Assembly: GCA_965178655.1 (NCBI GenBank)
Contig: OZ238266.1
Span: forward strand, 1,116,001-1,180,000
DNA: 64,000 nucleotides
Reading direction: 5' to 3'
Origin: GCA-2733415 sp965178655
GTDB lineage: Bacteria; Bacteroidota; Bacteroidia; Flavobacteriales; Flavobacteriaceae
A program made the translations under genes and the position numbers. Shown piece after piece: positions 38,684 through 48,303 of this stretch (the stretch's first letter is position 1; each line of letters opens with the position of its first letter). Below the pieces are notes generated by a model, which worked only from the letters and a program-made list of their open reading frames with translations, was not told the origin of the DNA and did not search any database.

Positions 38684-39220
38684 TTAATTTTGAGAAAATG
38701 TTCTCTTTAATTTATTAAAATTGTTTGCAATACTTGCATTATACTGTATGTCTCCAACACGTAAAACAAATCCTCCTAAGATAGACTCATCTATTGTGTT
38801 TTCAATTACAGCTTGTTTTCCTGTAAGCTCCTTAACCTTGTCTAACACTTGTGTGTTCATTGCTTCGGTTAGTGCTACAGCGGTAGTTACGTATGCTTTT
38901 TGAATGCCATTTTCGTGGTCAAACAATGCATTATATTCTTTTGCTATTGCGCTTAAAAGTGTTATTCTTTTATTTTGCACCAATACATTTATTAATTCTG
39001 TAGTAACAGCATTTGTATTTGCGAAAATCTCTTTTAAGGCAGTGGCTTTATTTTCTATTTTAACAATAGGACTTTCTAACAACAACTTTAAGTCGTTATT
39101 TGCAACAATAGTACTACCAACCAAAGTCATGTCAGCATTTATAGCGTCTGCTATATTTTGCTCCTTTGCTAGGTCTAATAGTGCTTTTGCGTACCGAATT
39201 GCGGCTCTAGTTCCTTTCAT
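38684..39220 (-). CDS. atpH: ATP synthase delta subunit
   Basis: 178 residues, peripheral stalk F1 delta (OSCP). R-Y-A-K-A-L-L-D-L-A-K-E near the start and the C-terminal E-S-I-L-G-G-F-V-L-R-V-G-D signature. 17 bases downstream of atpF. Confidence 0.95.
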   Translation of the reverse strand: MKGTRAAIRYAKALLDLAKEQNIADAINADMTLVGSTIVANNDLKLLLESPIVKIENKATALKEIFANTNAVTTELINVLVQNKRITLLSAIAKEYNALFDHENGIQKAYVTTAVALTEAMNTQVLDKVKELTGKQAVIENTIDESILGGFVLRVGDIQYNASIANNFNKLKRTFSQN

Positions 39221-39237
39221 CTGTTATAGGTATTGTT

Positions 39238-39738
39238 TTAGTTTAAAGTAACTTCTGCTAATGATTTTTCTACTAATTCCAATTGCTTGTCTTTATTAGA
39301 AAGTTCTTGCTTTACTACTTTTTCTGCAATATCAAGTGCTAAGTTTGCAACTGTGCTTTTTAATTCTGCCATAGCTGCTTGCTTTTCACTAGTAATAGTT
39401 TCTTTTGCTTGTGCAACCATTCCGTCTGCAATAGTTTGTGCTTCTTCTTTAGCTGTAGCAACTATTTGATCTTTCATTACACGTGCTTCTTTAAGCATTT
39501 CTTCGCGTTCAGCTCTTGCTTGCTTTGCTAATTTTTCATTATCGGCAGTTAGGTTTTGCATTTCTAACTTTGCATTTTCAGTAGCATCTAATGCACCTTG
39601 AATACCTTCTTCTCTGCTTTGTAAAGCATCTAAGATTGGTTTCCATGCAAATTTACGCATTAGTAATATTAACACTAATAGTATTACTGATTGCATAATG
39701 AACAATCCTAATGAAAAATCATTTAATAACATTTCCAT
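39238..39738 (-). CDS. atpF: ATP synthase b subunit
   Basis: 166 residues: one N-terminal TM helix (about 11-28) followed by a long charged coiled coil, the peripheral stalk. M-R-K-F-A-W-K-P-I-L after the TM segment is typical. Confidence 0.95.
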   Translation of the reverse strand: MEMLLNDFSLGLFIMQSVILLVLILLMRKFAWKPILDALQSREEGIQGALDATENAKLEMQNLTADNEKLAKQARAEREEMLKEARVMKDQIVATAKEEAQTIADGMVAQAKETITSEKQAAMAELKSTVANLALDIAEKVVKQELSNKDKQLELVEKSLAEVTLN

Positions 39739-39829
39739 AGTATAAACTTTTTATTTTTTGTTTAACTCTTTTCTAAAAGACTAACTTCTTTAAGTGTTCT
39801 GTTCTTAGAGAAAGCTTGTCTGTTTTGTT

Positions 39830-39865
39830 TAAAAAAGTTCCTGCAACCAACCGTTGCAGGAAACT
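39830..39865 (-). terminator. Attenuator-like hairpin between atpE and atpF
   Basis: CCTGCAA and TTGCAGG arms (39840-39846 and 39854-39860) with flanking complementarity. Read on the minus strand the stem is followed by C-T-T-T-T-T-T. Partial termination here would leave more atpE than downstream message, fitting the need for many c subunits per complex (inference). Confidence 0.6.
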
Positions 39866-39883
39866 ATTTTCTTTTTCTTTGGA

Positions 39884-40072
39884 TTATTTTCCTAAGATTA
39901 AAGCACCGAAAGCTAATCCTTCCAATAATGCTCCAATAATAATCATTGCAGTTTGAATTTTTCCAGCTGCTTCAGGTTGACGAGCAATACCTTCCATTGC
40001 TTTTCCTCCGATTTGACCTAGTCCGATTCCTCCACCGATTACGATTAATCCAGCTCCTATTAAATTGTACAT
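39884..40072 (-). CDS. atpE: ATP synthase c subunit
   Basis: 62 residues, two TM helices joined by the R-Q-P-E-A loop (31-35). The ion-binding carboxylate is Glu51 in G-A-L-L-E-G-L-A; the next residues are Gly-Leu rather than Ser-Thr, so proton coupling is favoured over sodium. Short for the family but complete. Confidence 0.96.
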   Translation of the reverse strand: MYNLIGAGLIVIGGGIGLGQIGGKAMEGIARQPEAAGKIQTAMIIIGALLEGLAFGALILGK

Positions 40073-40160
40073 AACTTAAATTGATTTATATATTAAACAA
40101 AAATTATACTTCTTAAGCATCTCCTCTATTAAAGAAGACTCACTCTTTCGAGATTTTTTT

Positions 40161-41279
40161 TTAATGATGATCGTGTTCTTCAACAGCCATTCCTATAAAT
40201 AATGACGATAACATTGTAAAAATAAACGCTTGTAAAAACGCTACTAATATTTCAATTACCGAAATAAATAATGTTAAGAAAAACGATACTCCAAACCCTC
40301 CTGCTACGCCTAACATTTCTTTTGAGGTGTATGCAACAGCAACTAACCCCATTACAACGGCATGACCTGCTGTAATGTTTGCAAATAAACGAATTAATAG
40401 TGAGAATGGTTTTGTTAACATTCCTAATACCTCAATTGGTATTAAGGCTATTTTCATTAATACTGGTACTCCTGGCATCCAGAAAATATGTTTCCAGTAG
40501 TCTTTGTTACCGTTAAACTGTACAATAAAGAACGTAAACAATGCTAAACATACTGTTACTGCAATGTTTCCTGTTACGTTAAATCCTAATGGTGTTAATC
40601 CTAATAAATTTAATAGCCAGATAAAGAAAAATACTGTTAATAGGAATCCCATAAACTTTCTGTACTTTGCTTCTCCAATATTTGGACGTGCAATTTCGTC
40701 ACGAACATAAATTACTAAAGGTTCTAATACTCTTGAAAAACCTGTTGGTATTGCGCCTTTTTTATATCCTCTTGCTAATGATGTAAATGCTAATAACAAT
40801 AGTACACATGCTAATAACATACCTACTACCGATTTAGTAATTGAAAAGTCTAATACTTTATGTGCGTTTGTTGCATGGTGATGATCATCAAAACTTACTG
40901 CTGACTCTCCTGCATTTAATTCGTATATTTTACTGTGAATTTTTGTTAGCTTAACACCGTCTTTTTCAACAATTACACCACCGTTATCGTTATGATGAAA
41001 TGCTGATGACATAAAAGTTACTAATCCGTTGCTTGTCCAAACAATAACAGGTAATGAAAATCCTTTAGCCTCACCTGTAGTAGCGTCTATAAAGAACGTA
41101 AAATCGTGTGAGTCTTTTAAGTGATGGTCGCTATAAGCGCTAATTTCTTCTCTAGTATCAACAGGATTTCCGTGTGCGCCATGTGCGTCATGATTATCTC
41201 CGTTTTGTGCGAATGCTGCTACTGAAAACAACGCTATTACTAGCGTTACTAAAAATTGGATTGATTTTTTTGTCATCAT
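40161..41279 (-). CDS. atpB: ATP synthase a subunit (long Bacteroidota form)
   Basis: About 372 residues from ATG 41279 or 41276; an in-frame ATG at 41336 adds about 19 residues that look non-coding. N-terminal signal-like helix, a periplasmic extension of about 120 residues rich in His (H-D-A-H-G-A-H-G), then the membrane domain. Conserved Arg is in L-L-I-R-L-F-A-N-I-T-A-G-H. C-terminus ends E-E-H-D-H-H. The extension is usual in this phylum. Confidence 0.95.
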   Translation of the reverse strand: MMTKKSIQFLVTLVIALFSVAAFAQNGDNHDAHGAHGNPVDTREEISAYSDHHLKDSHDFTFFIDATTGEAKGFSLPVIVWTSNGLVTFMSSAFHHNDNGGVIVEKDGVKLTKIHSKIYELNAGESAVSFDDHHHATNAHKVLDFSITKSVVGMLLACVLLLLAFTSLARGYKKGAIPTGFSRVLEPLVIYVRDEIARPNIGEAKYRKFMGFLLTVFFFIWLLNLLGLTPLGFNVTGNIAVTVCLALFTFFIVQFNGNKDYWKHIFWMPGVPVLMKIALIPIEVLGMLTKPFSLLIRLFANITAGHAVVMGLVAVAYTSKEMLGVAGGFGVSFFLTLFISVIEILVAFLQAFIFTMLSSLFIGMAVEEHDHH

Positions 41280-41404
41280 TATACCTTGTACTATATAAAA
41301 TTTATGCTCTCTAAATTTCGGTGCAAAGGTACACAATAAATCAAAACTACAAACGGTTTTTTAACTTAGTTTTATTAGCGCTATACAAACACTTTTGTTT
41401 GTGC

Positions 41405-41785
41405 TTATTCTTTATTCAATAATTTAGTTATCTGAATTGCCTCTAGACCTAGAAACATGAAAAACGGGATAATTAATGACACACGTTCTAGCATTGGTAA
41501 TCTGGCTTCAGTAAAAAGCACAGAACTAAACAGAACCACAAAAAAACCTATTTTTAAAAACACCATGGCCAAGAAGGCATACCCTGCTTGACTAGGAAGT
41601 TTTTTTGCCACTATTACCACAACGGCATACACCAATAATGCTGCTATAGCATAAAAAAGATACACTTGCATAAGTGAATAACTTAGTGTTACAGACTTTA
41701 TATTAAGAAGGTATTGGTGTGAAAAGAATACAGCTATAAAGGCAGCCACAACCTGTACGGAAAATCTTAAAATTTGTTTACTCAT
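41405..41785 (-). CDS. Four-TM membrane protein of the atp cluster (DUF6168-like)
   Basis: 126 residues with four hydrophobic helices and few charged residues. Between atpZ and atpB, overlapping the atpZ stop by 8 bases. Position matches AtpI-type assembly factors, and Bacteroidota have a DUF6168 family here. Role in c-ring assembly is inferred from position only. Confidence 0.7.
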   Translation of the reverse strand: MSKQILRFSVQVVAAFIAVFFSHQYLLNIKSVTLSYSLMQVYLFYAIAALLVYAVVVIVAKKLPSQAGYAFLAMVFLKIGFFVVLFSSVLFTEARLPMLERVSLIIPFFMFLGLEAIQITKLLNKE

Positions 41786-42005
41786 CTTTATTTGTGATTT
41801 TAATGACTTGTCTAATTACTGAATACATGGCTCCAAATACTGCAAAAAGAGTGCAGATTTTGGTGTATAATTCGTTTGTATTAGACAGTTTTATATCTAA
41901 CCAATTCCCTATTAAACTTCCTACATAAATAGTAGCCCCCATCTGAATGGCTATACTTGTAAATTTTAGGTAGTTATTAAGCTGTTTTTTCTTCAACGGA
42001 ATCAA
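41778..42005 (-). CDS. atpZ: AtpZ/AtpI-family protein
   Basis: 75 residues with two TM helices and the Q-M-G-A-T-I-Y-V-G-S-L-I-G-N-W-L-D pattern of AtpZ. AtpZ/AtpI assist c-ring assembly and Mg2+ supply. Its start overlaps the end of the bactofilin gene by 29 bases, suggesting translational coupling. Confidence 0.85.
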   Translation of the reverse strand: MIPLKKKQLNNYLKFTSIAIQMGATIYVGSLIGNWLDIKLSNTNELYTKICTLFAVFGAMYSVIRQVIKITNKDE

Positions 42006-42378
42006 TATTTGTGTTTAATGTTTTTACTGCAGCTCCCATAGTGCATGTTGCATTAAATGTAGCCCCTGGCGCTACTGTTAGCTTACCTATAAACACCTCG
42101 CCTTGAATTACAGCTGTACTTTTTAAAGATAGCATGTTTTTAATTAGCAATTTTCCATTAAAAACACCTTCAATATCTGCGTTTTCGCAAGTTAGTGTAC
42201 CCTTAACTTTACCTGTGGCACCTAAAACTACTTTTCCGTTAGCAGTAATATCGCCATTAACTGTGCCGTCTATTCTAAATCCACCATCAGAAACAATTGT
42301 TCCTTCAATGGTTGTTCCTTCAACAATTCTATTCTGCTGTGTATTGCTTGGTTTTTCTTTTTTATTTTCTGAAAACAT
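41977..42378 (-). CDS. Bactofilin
   Basis: 133 residues, polymer-forming cytoskeletal protein. The core is a right-handed beta-helix of short repeats (G-T-I-V-S-D-G-G-F-R-I-D-G-T-V-N-G-D-I, GKVVLGATGKVKGTLTC, V-I-Q-G-E-V-F-I-G-K-L). Lies 4 bases after the porW/sprE-like gene. Confidence 0.92.
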   Translation of the reverse strand: MFSENKKEKPSNTQQNRIVEGTTIEGTIVSDGGFRIDGTVNGDITANGKVVLGATGKVKGTLTCENADIEGVFNGKLLIKNMLSLKSTAVIQGEVFIGKLTVAPGATFNATCTMGAAVKTLNTNIDSVEEKTA

Positions 42379-42382
42379 TCTG

Positions 42383-44929
42383 CTAGTTTTTTATACGATT
42401 CTTAAATGCAGTCCATTTTTTATGCAATTGGATTACTTTATAATTCTCCGAAGATACTGCTTCATATTCTTTTGGAGTAGTTTTTATCTTTTTACTTAAT
42501 TCTTCATGAAATAATACAACCAACTCTGAGGTAATAAAACCATGAACAACTATAAACTTATGTGTGCGGTTATAATAATCTTCTGAGGTTGTTAAATAGT
42601 TTTGACTACTTGTATTTAAGTAATTATCTAGTGTTTCTTTAAACTCTTGTGTGTTGTTATCATTTCTTGGAAAAGCAATTACCAATTTAAAGCGCTTCCC
42701 TCTTGTATTATCTACAAGTTTTAGGTGTTCTAACTTTGATATTCCTTTTTTCATGAATGCCGCTGCTGCCTTCCCTTCTTCGGAATTAGGGTAGCTCAGC
42801 GCAATGTAGTTTAATTGCTTTTTATATGCCGATACGCCATCCATTTTTCCTAAAACAACTGCTTTTAGCCATTCAAACTTCGGAAGCATTTCATCACCTT
42901 CTAATTTTGGAAGCACGTCTGCCAGTTGCCTATCTGCTAATTCAAATTCATTATCCTCGAATTTCTGATATATATCTTTATATAAAATTAACGAAGCACC
43001 TTCTTTATCAGCTAGATTTGCTTGTGGATTTTTTAAAATTTCGGCATATCGAGATTCTGGATATGTTTTAATGATATCTTGTTTTAGCGCTATTGCTTTA
43101 TCACTCCCTTGCAATATATATGTTTTATATAATTGATATTTTGTTGGCAACACCAATTGCTCTTTAGGCTCAAAAGAAAGTAATTTACCTAACCTATCAA
43201 TCGCTAAATCATATTCTTTAAACTTTTGTTTATAAATAAGCCCTAATTGATAATATGCTTTGTTTCGCTTGTTGGTAATACTGTCTTTTTCTTGTGCTGT
43301 AACTGGCAACTTATTTAGGTAAAAGTCTACTGTATGTTTATCGTTTATAGCCAACAATTCCTTTTCTTCTACAGGAAGCTCCTCAAAGTCTTCCTCTTCA
43401 ATTGACACAATACTTTTGTTCTTTCTGCGCCAATTATCTTCCAGTGCTCTTTCTCCCCATTGTTTTCTAAAACTCTCTTTTCCATAAGCCACCGTAGTTG
43501 GGTTGTAGAAATAAAACATGCCTGCTGCTGCCGAAATATTTTCTGAAGCAAATCCTCCTGCTGCTAAATTTTCGTTAGTCTGCTCAAGCGCTTCTGCTTT
43601 TTCTTTTTTAGCTTTTTCTACTGCTTTTAATGTAGCAATATGTGTTTCAAAATAGGCAATACGTTCTTTTTCTGAAAGACTAAGCAACTGTAATATACTA
43701 TCATTTCGAGTAGCAATATCTTCATATGTAATAACGTCTTTTAGGTTGTCTTTTTTCTTTTTAAACAGCCGGAACTCTTTACTGTTCTTTTTTAGGTTTA
43801 CTAGCGTGCTGTCATAATACGCTTCAGCAGACTTATATTGTCTTTCTTCAAAATTATAAGCTGCTAAAGCGCGATAATTTTTTGATTTTAAGTAAGTGTC
43901 TTTACTTGCAAATACAATTGATGCATTAAAGTGTGTTTTAGCCAAACTATCCTTCTCAATTGCGCTATAACACTCTGCAATTGTGTGGTGAATTTTATCT
44001 AGGTACGACTTGTTTTCAATGTTTTTTGTTAGCTTATATAAGGCCTCAAGATGTGTTTCATGGTCTCCTGTTTCGGTGTTAAAATAACGTGCTTTTGCTA
44101 GGCGGGCATTTATATAATACACCCAAAGTGTTTTTCTTTTTAATGCAATAATTTCATCATAGGCAAGTGCTGCGCTATCTTGCTTTTCTAAATCATGATA
44201 CAGCTGTGCTTTTATAAAATGTAAGCGTCCTTTTACTGCTTTATTTTTAGCATATGTTGCAGCAATTTTAACTGTTGTAAGTGCGCTATCTCTATGTTTA
44301 TTATCTAGATAGGCCTGCGTAAGCATTGCATACGCGTCTGATTTGTTTTGATCACTGAGTTGCTCTTTCTCTATTAAACGTTTTAAGTTTTTAATAGCCA
44401 GCTCAATGTTTTCTAACCTAACATTTACTTTTTCTCTCCAAATTTTAGCTTGGTTAATAATAGTGCTATTTGGGTATTTATATAAAATATAATTAAAAGC
44501 CTCTAGCGCTGGCACAAAACGCTGATCAAAATAGCGTGATTTTCCTAACAAGAAATAAGCCTCTGCTGTTTGTGGGTTTTTTTCTCGCCCTTTAATATAC
44601 ATACCGTGTTTTTGAATGGCTTTTACAGCTTTTTCTTCGGCACGTTGAAAATCGGTGTTTTTTGATTTTCCAGTAAGGTTTATCTCATCGGTGATTTGTA
44701 AACGCTCTATAGGAAGTATGCTCCAATAATCATCTTGAAACGATGTTATTAGACCTTCTTTTCCTGACTCAAAGGCAAGATTACCATTGTACAGTACATT
44801 GTATTTGGTGGTAGTAGCATGAAATTTACGATTAAGAAACTTATCGTTTTTACGCGAACAACTTAACAATAATATTACTGTTAAAAATAGAATGGTACTA
44901 TGTGCTATTTGCTTGTTCACCTTTTGCAT
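42383..44929 (-). CDS. porW: T9SS-associated TPR lipoprotein (PorW/SprE-like)
   Basis: 848 residues with a lipobox L-L-S-C (Cys24). Many TPR-like helical repeats (Y-F-L-L-G-K-S-R-Y, A-Y-A-M-L-T-Q-A-Y, A-Y-Y-Q-L-G-L-I-Y-K) and the N-terminal motif H-A-T-T-T-K-Y-N-V-L-Y-N-G-N matching SprE of Flavobacterium and PorW of Porphyromonas, required for T9SS secretion and gliding. Upstream of bactofilin and the atp genes. Assignment rests on recalled motif and size. Confidence 0.75.
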   Translation of the reverse strand: MQKVNKQIAHSTILFLTVILLLSCSRKNDKFLNRKFHATTTKYNVLYNGNLAFESGKEGLITSFQDDYWSILPIERLQITDEINLTGKSKNTDFQRAEEKAVKAIQKHGMYIKGREKNPQTAEAYFLLGKSRYFDQRFVPALEAFNYILYKYPNSTIINQAKIWREKVNVRLENIELAIKNLKRLIEKEQLSDQNKSDAYAMLTQAYLDNKHRDSALTTVKIAATYAKNKAVKGRLHFIKAQLYHDLEKQDSAALAYDEIIALKRKTLWVYYINARLAKARYFNTETGDHETHLEALYKLTKNIENKSYLDKIHHTIAECYSAIEKDSLAKTHFNASIVFASKDTYLKSKNYRALAAYNFEERQYKSAEAYYDSTLVNLKKNSKEFRLFKKKKDNLKDVITYEDIATRNDSILQLLSLSEKERIAYFETHIATLKAVEKAKKEKAEALEQTNENLAAGGFASENISAAAGMFYFYNPTTVAYGKESFRKQWGERALEDNWRRKNKSIVSIEEEDFEELPVEEKELLAINDKHTVDFYLNKLPVTAQEKDSITNKRNKAYYQLGLIYKQKFKEYDLAIDRLGKLLSFEPKEQLVLPTKYQLYKTYILQGSDKAIALKQDIIKTYPESRYAEILKNPQANLADKEGASLILYKDIYQKFEDNEFELADRQLADVLPKLEGDEMLPKFEWLKAVVLGKMDGVSAYKKQLNYIALSYPNSEEGKAAAAFMKKGISKLEHLKLVDNTRGKRFKLVIAFPRNDNNTQEFKETLDNYLNTSSQNYLTTSEDYYNRTHKFIVVHGFITSELVVLFHEELSKKIKTTPKEYEAVSSENYKVIQLHKKWTAFKNRIKN

Positions 44930-45023
44930 GTTTTATGTTTGCTAAATAACTACATTTTAAGCTATTTAGTATATATAAAGATGGTAAAAATACGGTTTTG
45001 TTTGAAAAACACCCATAAAAAAG

Positions 45024-45731
45024 CTACACAATATTATACTCCGGATGTTCCTGGGCAATATACATCTTTGCTTTTTTAGGAATTTCACACGTTATAATAT
45101 GTGCTAAAAGTATAAAAACAGTAATAACACTAGCCCAAACAAATGCTATAACTGGGATCTGAATCCATTCTTCCATGTTATCGGTTCCTCCAAAAGAATA
45201 AAACTGTGGAAAGTACAGCAGCCCTATACTAAACATACTGTAATTATCAATTACCTCCTGAAACAACCATCGTTTTTCGCCAGATTTAATACGTTTCCTT
45301 TGAATAATTTTATTCCTCAAAAACATCACCATTACAACACCCCAAATTAAAAACGATACGCTATACACAAAGTCTACTTTATATGGTACAAATGTAATTA
45401 TCATATATATTATCAGTGAAATAAGGACCGATAATACTATCTTAGGCAAGCTTATATATTCTTTCAGTAGCTTTAGTACTAATTTTCCGTATTTTTTATT
45501 CATTACGGCTTGCCTTTTTTCTAACAAATCTGTAAACCCAAAAACACCAAAGGCTTTAAAAGAGGCTTGTAGGGCGTCTTCAAAAGATTTGTTTGGCGTA
45601 TCTTTCCACTGGTTTTCTATGCTATTGGCAAGGTGATCAACGAGTTCTGTTTGTAGGTCGTAGTACGGCACATAATGTTGTTTTACAAATGCGTATAGTT
45701 TGCTAATCTGATCTGAGGATATTTTTTTCAT
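45024..45731 (-). CDS. Membrane protein paired with PadR regulator
   Basis: 235 residues. Cytoplasmic N-terminal about 90 residues (Y-D-L-Q-T-E-L-V-D-H-L-A-N-S-I-E-N-Q-W), then about four TM helices. Its start overlaps the PadR-gene stop by one base (TAATG). In this lineage such a membrane protein commonly follows PadR; it is likely the regulated target. Function unknown. Confidence 0.75.
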   Translation of the reverse strand: MKKISSDQISKLYAFVKQHYVPYYDLQTELVDHLANSIENQWKDTPNKSFEDALQASFKAFGVFGFTDLLEKRQAVMNKKYGKLVLKLLKEYISLPKIVLSVLISLIIYMIITFVPYKVDFVYSVSFLIWGVVMVMFLRNKIIQRKRIKSGEKRWLFQEVIDNYSMFSIGLLYFPQFYSFGGTDNMEEWIQIPVIAFVWASVITVFILLAHIITCEIPKKAKMYIAQEHPEYNIV

Positions 45732-46066
45732 TACACACTAAATTTAGGATTCAGTAATATTTGCATATTGGCAATATAATCTGTTAACTCATCTAACTTG
45801 TTTACGGTTTCTTTTTTTCCGTGTTCTGTTAGAGAGTAATACTTTCTTAATCTGTTATCTACACGAACAACTTTTACCGAAAGAACACCTTCTGCTTCTA
45901 GTTTATGCAACGCCGGGTACAATGCCCCTTCTGTAATATTTAGTGCGCCATTGGTCATTTTTTTTACTTTTTGAGTTATTTCATAGCCATACATTTTGTC
46001 TTGCTTAGACAATAATTTTAAAATAATGGTTACTAGACTGCCCTTATATAATTTTGAATTGCTCAT
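45731..46066 (-). CDS. PadR-family transcriptional regulator
   Basis: About 111 residues from ATG 46066 (upstream 46096 would add 10). Winged-helix PadR signature: M-Y-G-Y-E-I-T-Q-K-V and N-I-T-E-G-A-L-Y-P-A-L-H-K-L-E-A-E-G. Binds DNA as a dimer and usually represses its own operon. Confidence 0.92.
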   Translation of the reverse strand: MSNSKLYKGSLVTIILKLLSKQDKMYGYEITQKVKKMTNGALNITEGALYPALHKLEAEGVLSVKVVRVDNRLRKYYSLTEHGKKETVNKLDELTDYIANMQILLNPKFSV

Positions 46067-46150
46067 AAAACTTGTATAAATTTCTTTCACAAACATACAT
46101 AAATTATTTATGCATATAGGGTTTCTATGTATATTTATATAAAAAACACG

Positions 46151-46180
46151 TTGCTATTGACATAAGGATTTCTATTTTTG
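46151..46180 (+). promoter_or_regulatory. Promoter for the reductase gene
   Basis: TATTTTTG -7 box at 46173-46180 with a TTG at 46151-46153, 19 bases upstream. ATG follows 20 bases later. The region lies between divergent genes and could share control with padR. Confidence 0.45.
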
Positions 46181-46200
46181 ACAAAAAAATAAGCCATATC

Positions 46201-47259
46201 ATGAGTAGCTTTCATTCTTTACAGATTAAAAATATTATTGCCGAAACCGCAACTTCAGTTTCAATTTGCTTTGATGTTCCTAGTAAACTAGCGGCAGATT
46301 TTAAGTTTATTGCAGGGCAATATCTTACCCTGAAAACTACAATTAATGGTGCTGATGTTCGCCGTTCTTACTCCATTTGTTCTTCTCCTGATTCTGGAGA
46401 ACTTTGTGTGGCTATAAAACAATTAAAAGGCGGTTTGTTTTCTACTTTTGCAACAACCCAATTAAAAGCAGGTGATTTTTTAGATGCAGCACCTCCTGAA
46501 GGTAAATTTATACTTCAAACAAATAAAAGCAACTCAAATCACTATTGTGCTTTTGCTGCAGGAAGTGGTATTACACCTGTAATTGCAATGATAAAAACTG
46601 TTTTAACACATGAAAAAAACAGCTCTTTTGCACTTTTATACGGAAGTAAAACCCCTAAAGACACCATTTTTTACAACGCACTAAATGACTTGTCTAGAGA
46701 TTTTCCTGATCGTTTTTATTGCTACTTTGTGTTTTCTCAAACCAATGAAAATAACGCTTTATCTGGACGTATTGATGCCGAAAAAGTTAATGACATTCTA
46801 AAAAACAAACACCAATACAACTCTTTCCATAGCTTTTATATTTGTGGACCAGAACAAATGGTTACTACCGTTTCTGAAACACTTATAAGCAATAACATAA
46901 CCAAAGAGCAGATTAATTACGAGCTATTTACAGCTACAACAAAAGATAATCCGCAAACAGAAAGCGCAGATTTTTCAGGTACAGCTCAAGTAACTATCTT
47001 AGTAGACGACGAAGAAACTACTATTACCGTAAAAGAAAATCAAACCATTTTAGAGGCCGCCTTAAAAGCAGATATTGATGCACCATATTCTTGTCAAGGT
47101 GGCGTTTGCAGCTCTTGTATGTGCATGGTAACTTCTGGAGAAGTTCACTTATTAAAGAACAGTATTTTAACGGATGATGAATTAGAAGAAGGCCTTTCTA
47201 TTGCCTGCCAAGCCATTCCTAAGAGCAGCAATATTACCATTGATTTTGACAACGTATAA
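46201..47259 (+). CDS. NAD(P)H-flavin/2Fe-2S reductase (PaaE-like)
   Basis: 352 residues: FAD-binding domain (R-R-S-Y-S-I-C-S-S-P), NAD(P) domain (F-A-A-G-S-G-I-T-P-V-I-A-M and Y-I-C-G-P-E-Q-M) and a C-terminal plant-type ferredoxin (C-Q-G-G-V-C-S-S-C-M-C-M plus a later Cys in I-A-C-Q-A). Transfers electrons from NAD(P)H to an oxygenase or ferredoxin partner. No phenylacetate genes nearby, so paaE is not implied. Confidence 0.9.
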   Translation: MSSFHSLQIKNIIAETATSVSICFDVPSKLAADFKFIAGQYLTLKTTINGADVRRSYSICSSPDSGELCVAIKQLKGGLFSTFATTQLKAGDFLDAAPPEGKFILQTNKSNSNHYCAFAAGSGITPVIAMIKTVLTHEKNSSFALLYGSKTPKDTIFYNALNDLSRDFPDRFYCYFVFSQTNENNALSGRIDAEKVNDILKNKHQYNSFHSFYICGPEQMVTTVSETLISNNITKEQINYELFTATTKDNPQTESADFSGTAQVTILVDDEETTITVKENQTILEAALKADIDAPYSCQGGVCSSCMCMVTSGEVHLLKNSILTDDELEEGLSIACQAIPKSSNITIDFDNV

Positions 47260-47264
47260 GCCTA

Positions 47265-48296
47265 TTACTGTAGTAATTGTTTAACTTTTTCTATAATTGT
47301 TTCTGGCAAAATAGTGTCAAAACACTTTAAATACCCTTCTGGGTATGTATTACCATAAATAGATGTTGGAATTAAAGGGAATTTATTTACATCTGAAGTC
47401 ATGCAGTTTTCTATAGGCTGATGAAACGGCGCAAACCCGGCAAACGGATGGGTAACTCCCCAAACAGTTACCACTTTAACACCATACATTGCTGCAAGGT
47501 GGGCGTTTCCAGAATCCATTGCTAACATTACATCTATGTTTGATATTAATTGTAGTTCTGCTGAAAAACTTATTTTTCCTGCTACAGAAATACAGTTCTT
47601 ATATTGTTCTTGATATTTTTCTAACTGCACCGACTCACTCTTACTCCCAAACAACACAATCTGACAGGTTCTACTTAATTCCGAAATAACACGTGCCATG
47701 GCATCTATTGGATACTGCTTTCCTTTATGTGCAGCAAAAGGAGCTATACCAACTATGGGTAATTTGGTATGGGTAATTAAAACACCTAACTCTTTTGAGA
47801 TAGGTTGCTTTTTCGGAAATATAGGCATTGATAAATCTACTTGGCAACCCAAATTTCTAAAAACATCTGCATAACGTTCATGCGTTGTCTTTAATGGCAA
47901 AAATACCTTGTTTTTTGCGCGTGTCAATGCTTTTTTATCAAGACGTCCTTTGTCGATTTTTACATATGGCGTACCGTAAAACTGCAATATTTTTGTGATT
48001 ACTTTAGAGCGCAGTACGTTATGAATATCTGCAACAACATCTATACTTAAAGCGTTTAGCAATCTTGCTAATCTAATTAACCCTAAAATACCTTTGTGCT
48101 TTCCTTTTTTATCAATTGCAATAAAAGAGGTGTTGGGTATATCTTTAAAAAACGGTTCGAAAAAAGGACTAGAAAGAATCGTTATTCTTATGTGTTTATT
48201 CTGAGCAAGTACTGCTCTTAACACAGGTACAAACATAGCAACGTCTCCCATTGCAGAGAGACGTATGACTAGTATATGTTTATATTGTTTTGGCAT
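47265..48296 (-). CDS. Glycosyltransferase family 9 (heptosyltransferase-like)
   Basis: 343 residues with the GT9 fold: I-L-V-I-R-L-S-A-M-G-D-V at the N-terminus and M-D-S-G-N-A-H-L-A in the C-terminal domain. Usually adds a sugar to LPS core. DUF4254 gene immediately upstream, a common flavobacterial pairing. Confidence 0.92.
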   Translation of the reverse strand: MPKQYKHILVIRLSAMGDVAMFVPVLRAVLAQNKHIRITILSSPFFEPFFKDIPNTSFIAIDKKGKHKGILGLIRLARLLNALSIDVVADIHNVLRSKVITKILQFYGTPYVKIDKGRLDKKALTRAKNKVFLPLKTTHERYADVFRNLGCQVDLSMPIFPKKQPISKELGVLITHTKLPIVGIAPFAAHKGKQYPIDAMARVISELSRTCQIVLFGSKSESVQLEKYQEQYKNCISVAGKISFSAELQLISNIDVMLAMDSGNAHLAAMYGVKVVTVWGVTHPFAGFAPFHQPIENCMTSDVNKFPLIPTSIYGNTYPEGYLKCFDTILPETIIEKVKQLLQ

Positions 48297-48303
48297 TAAT
48301 GCC

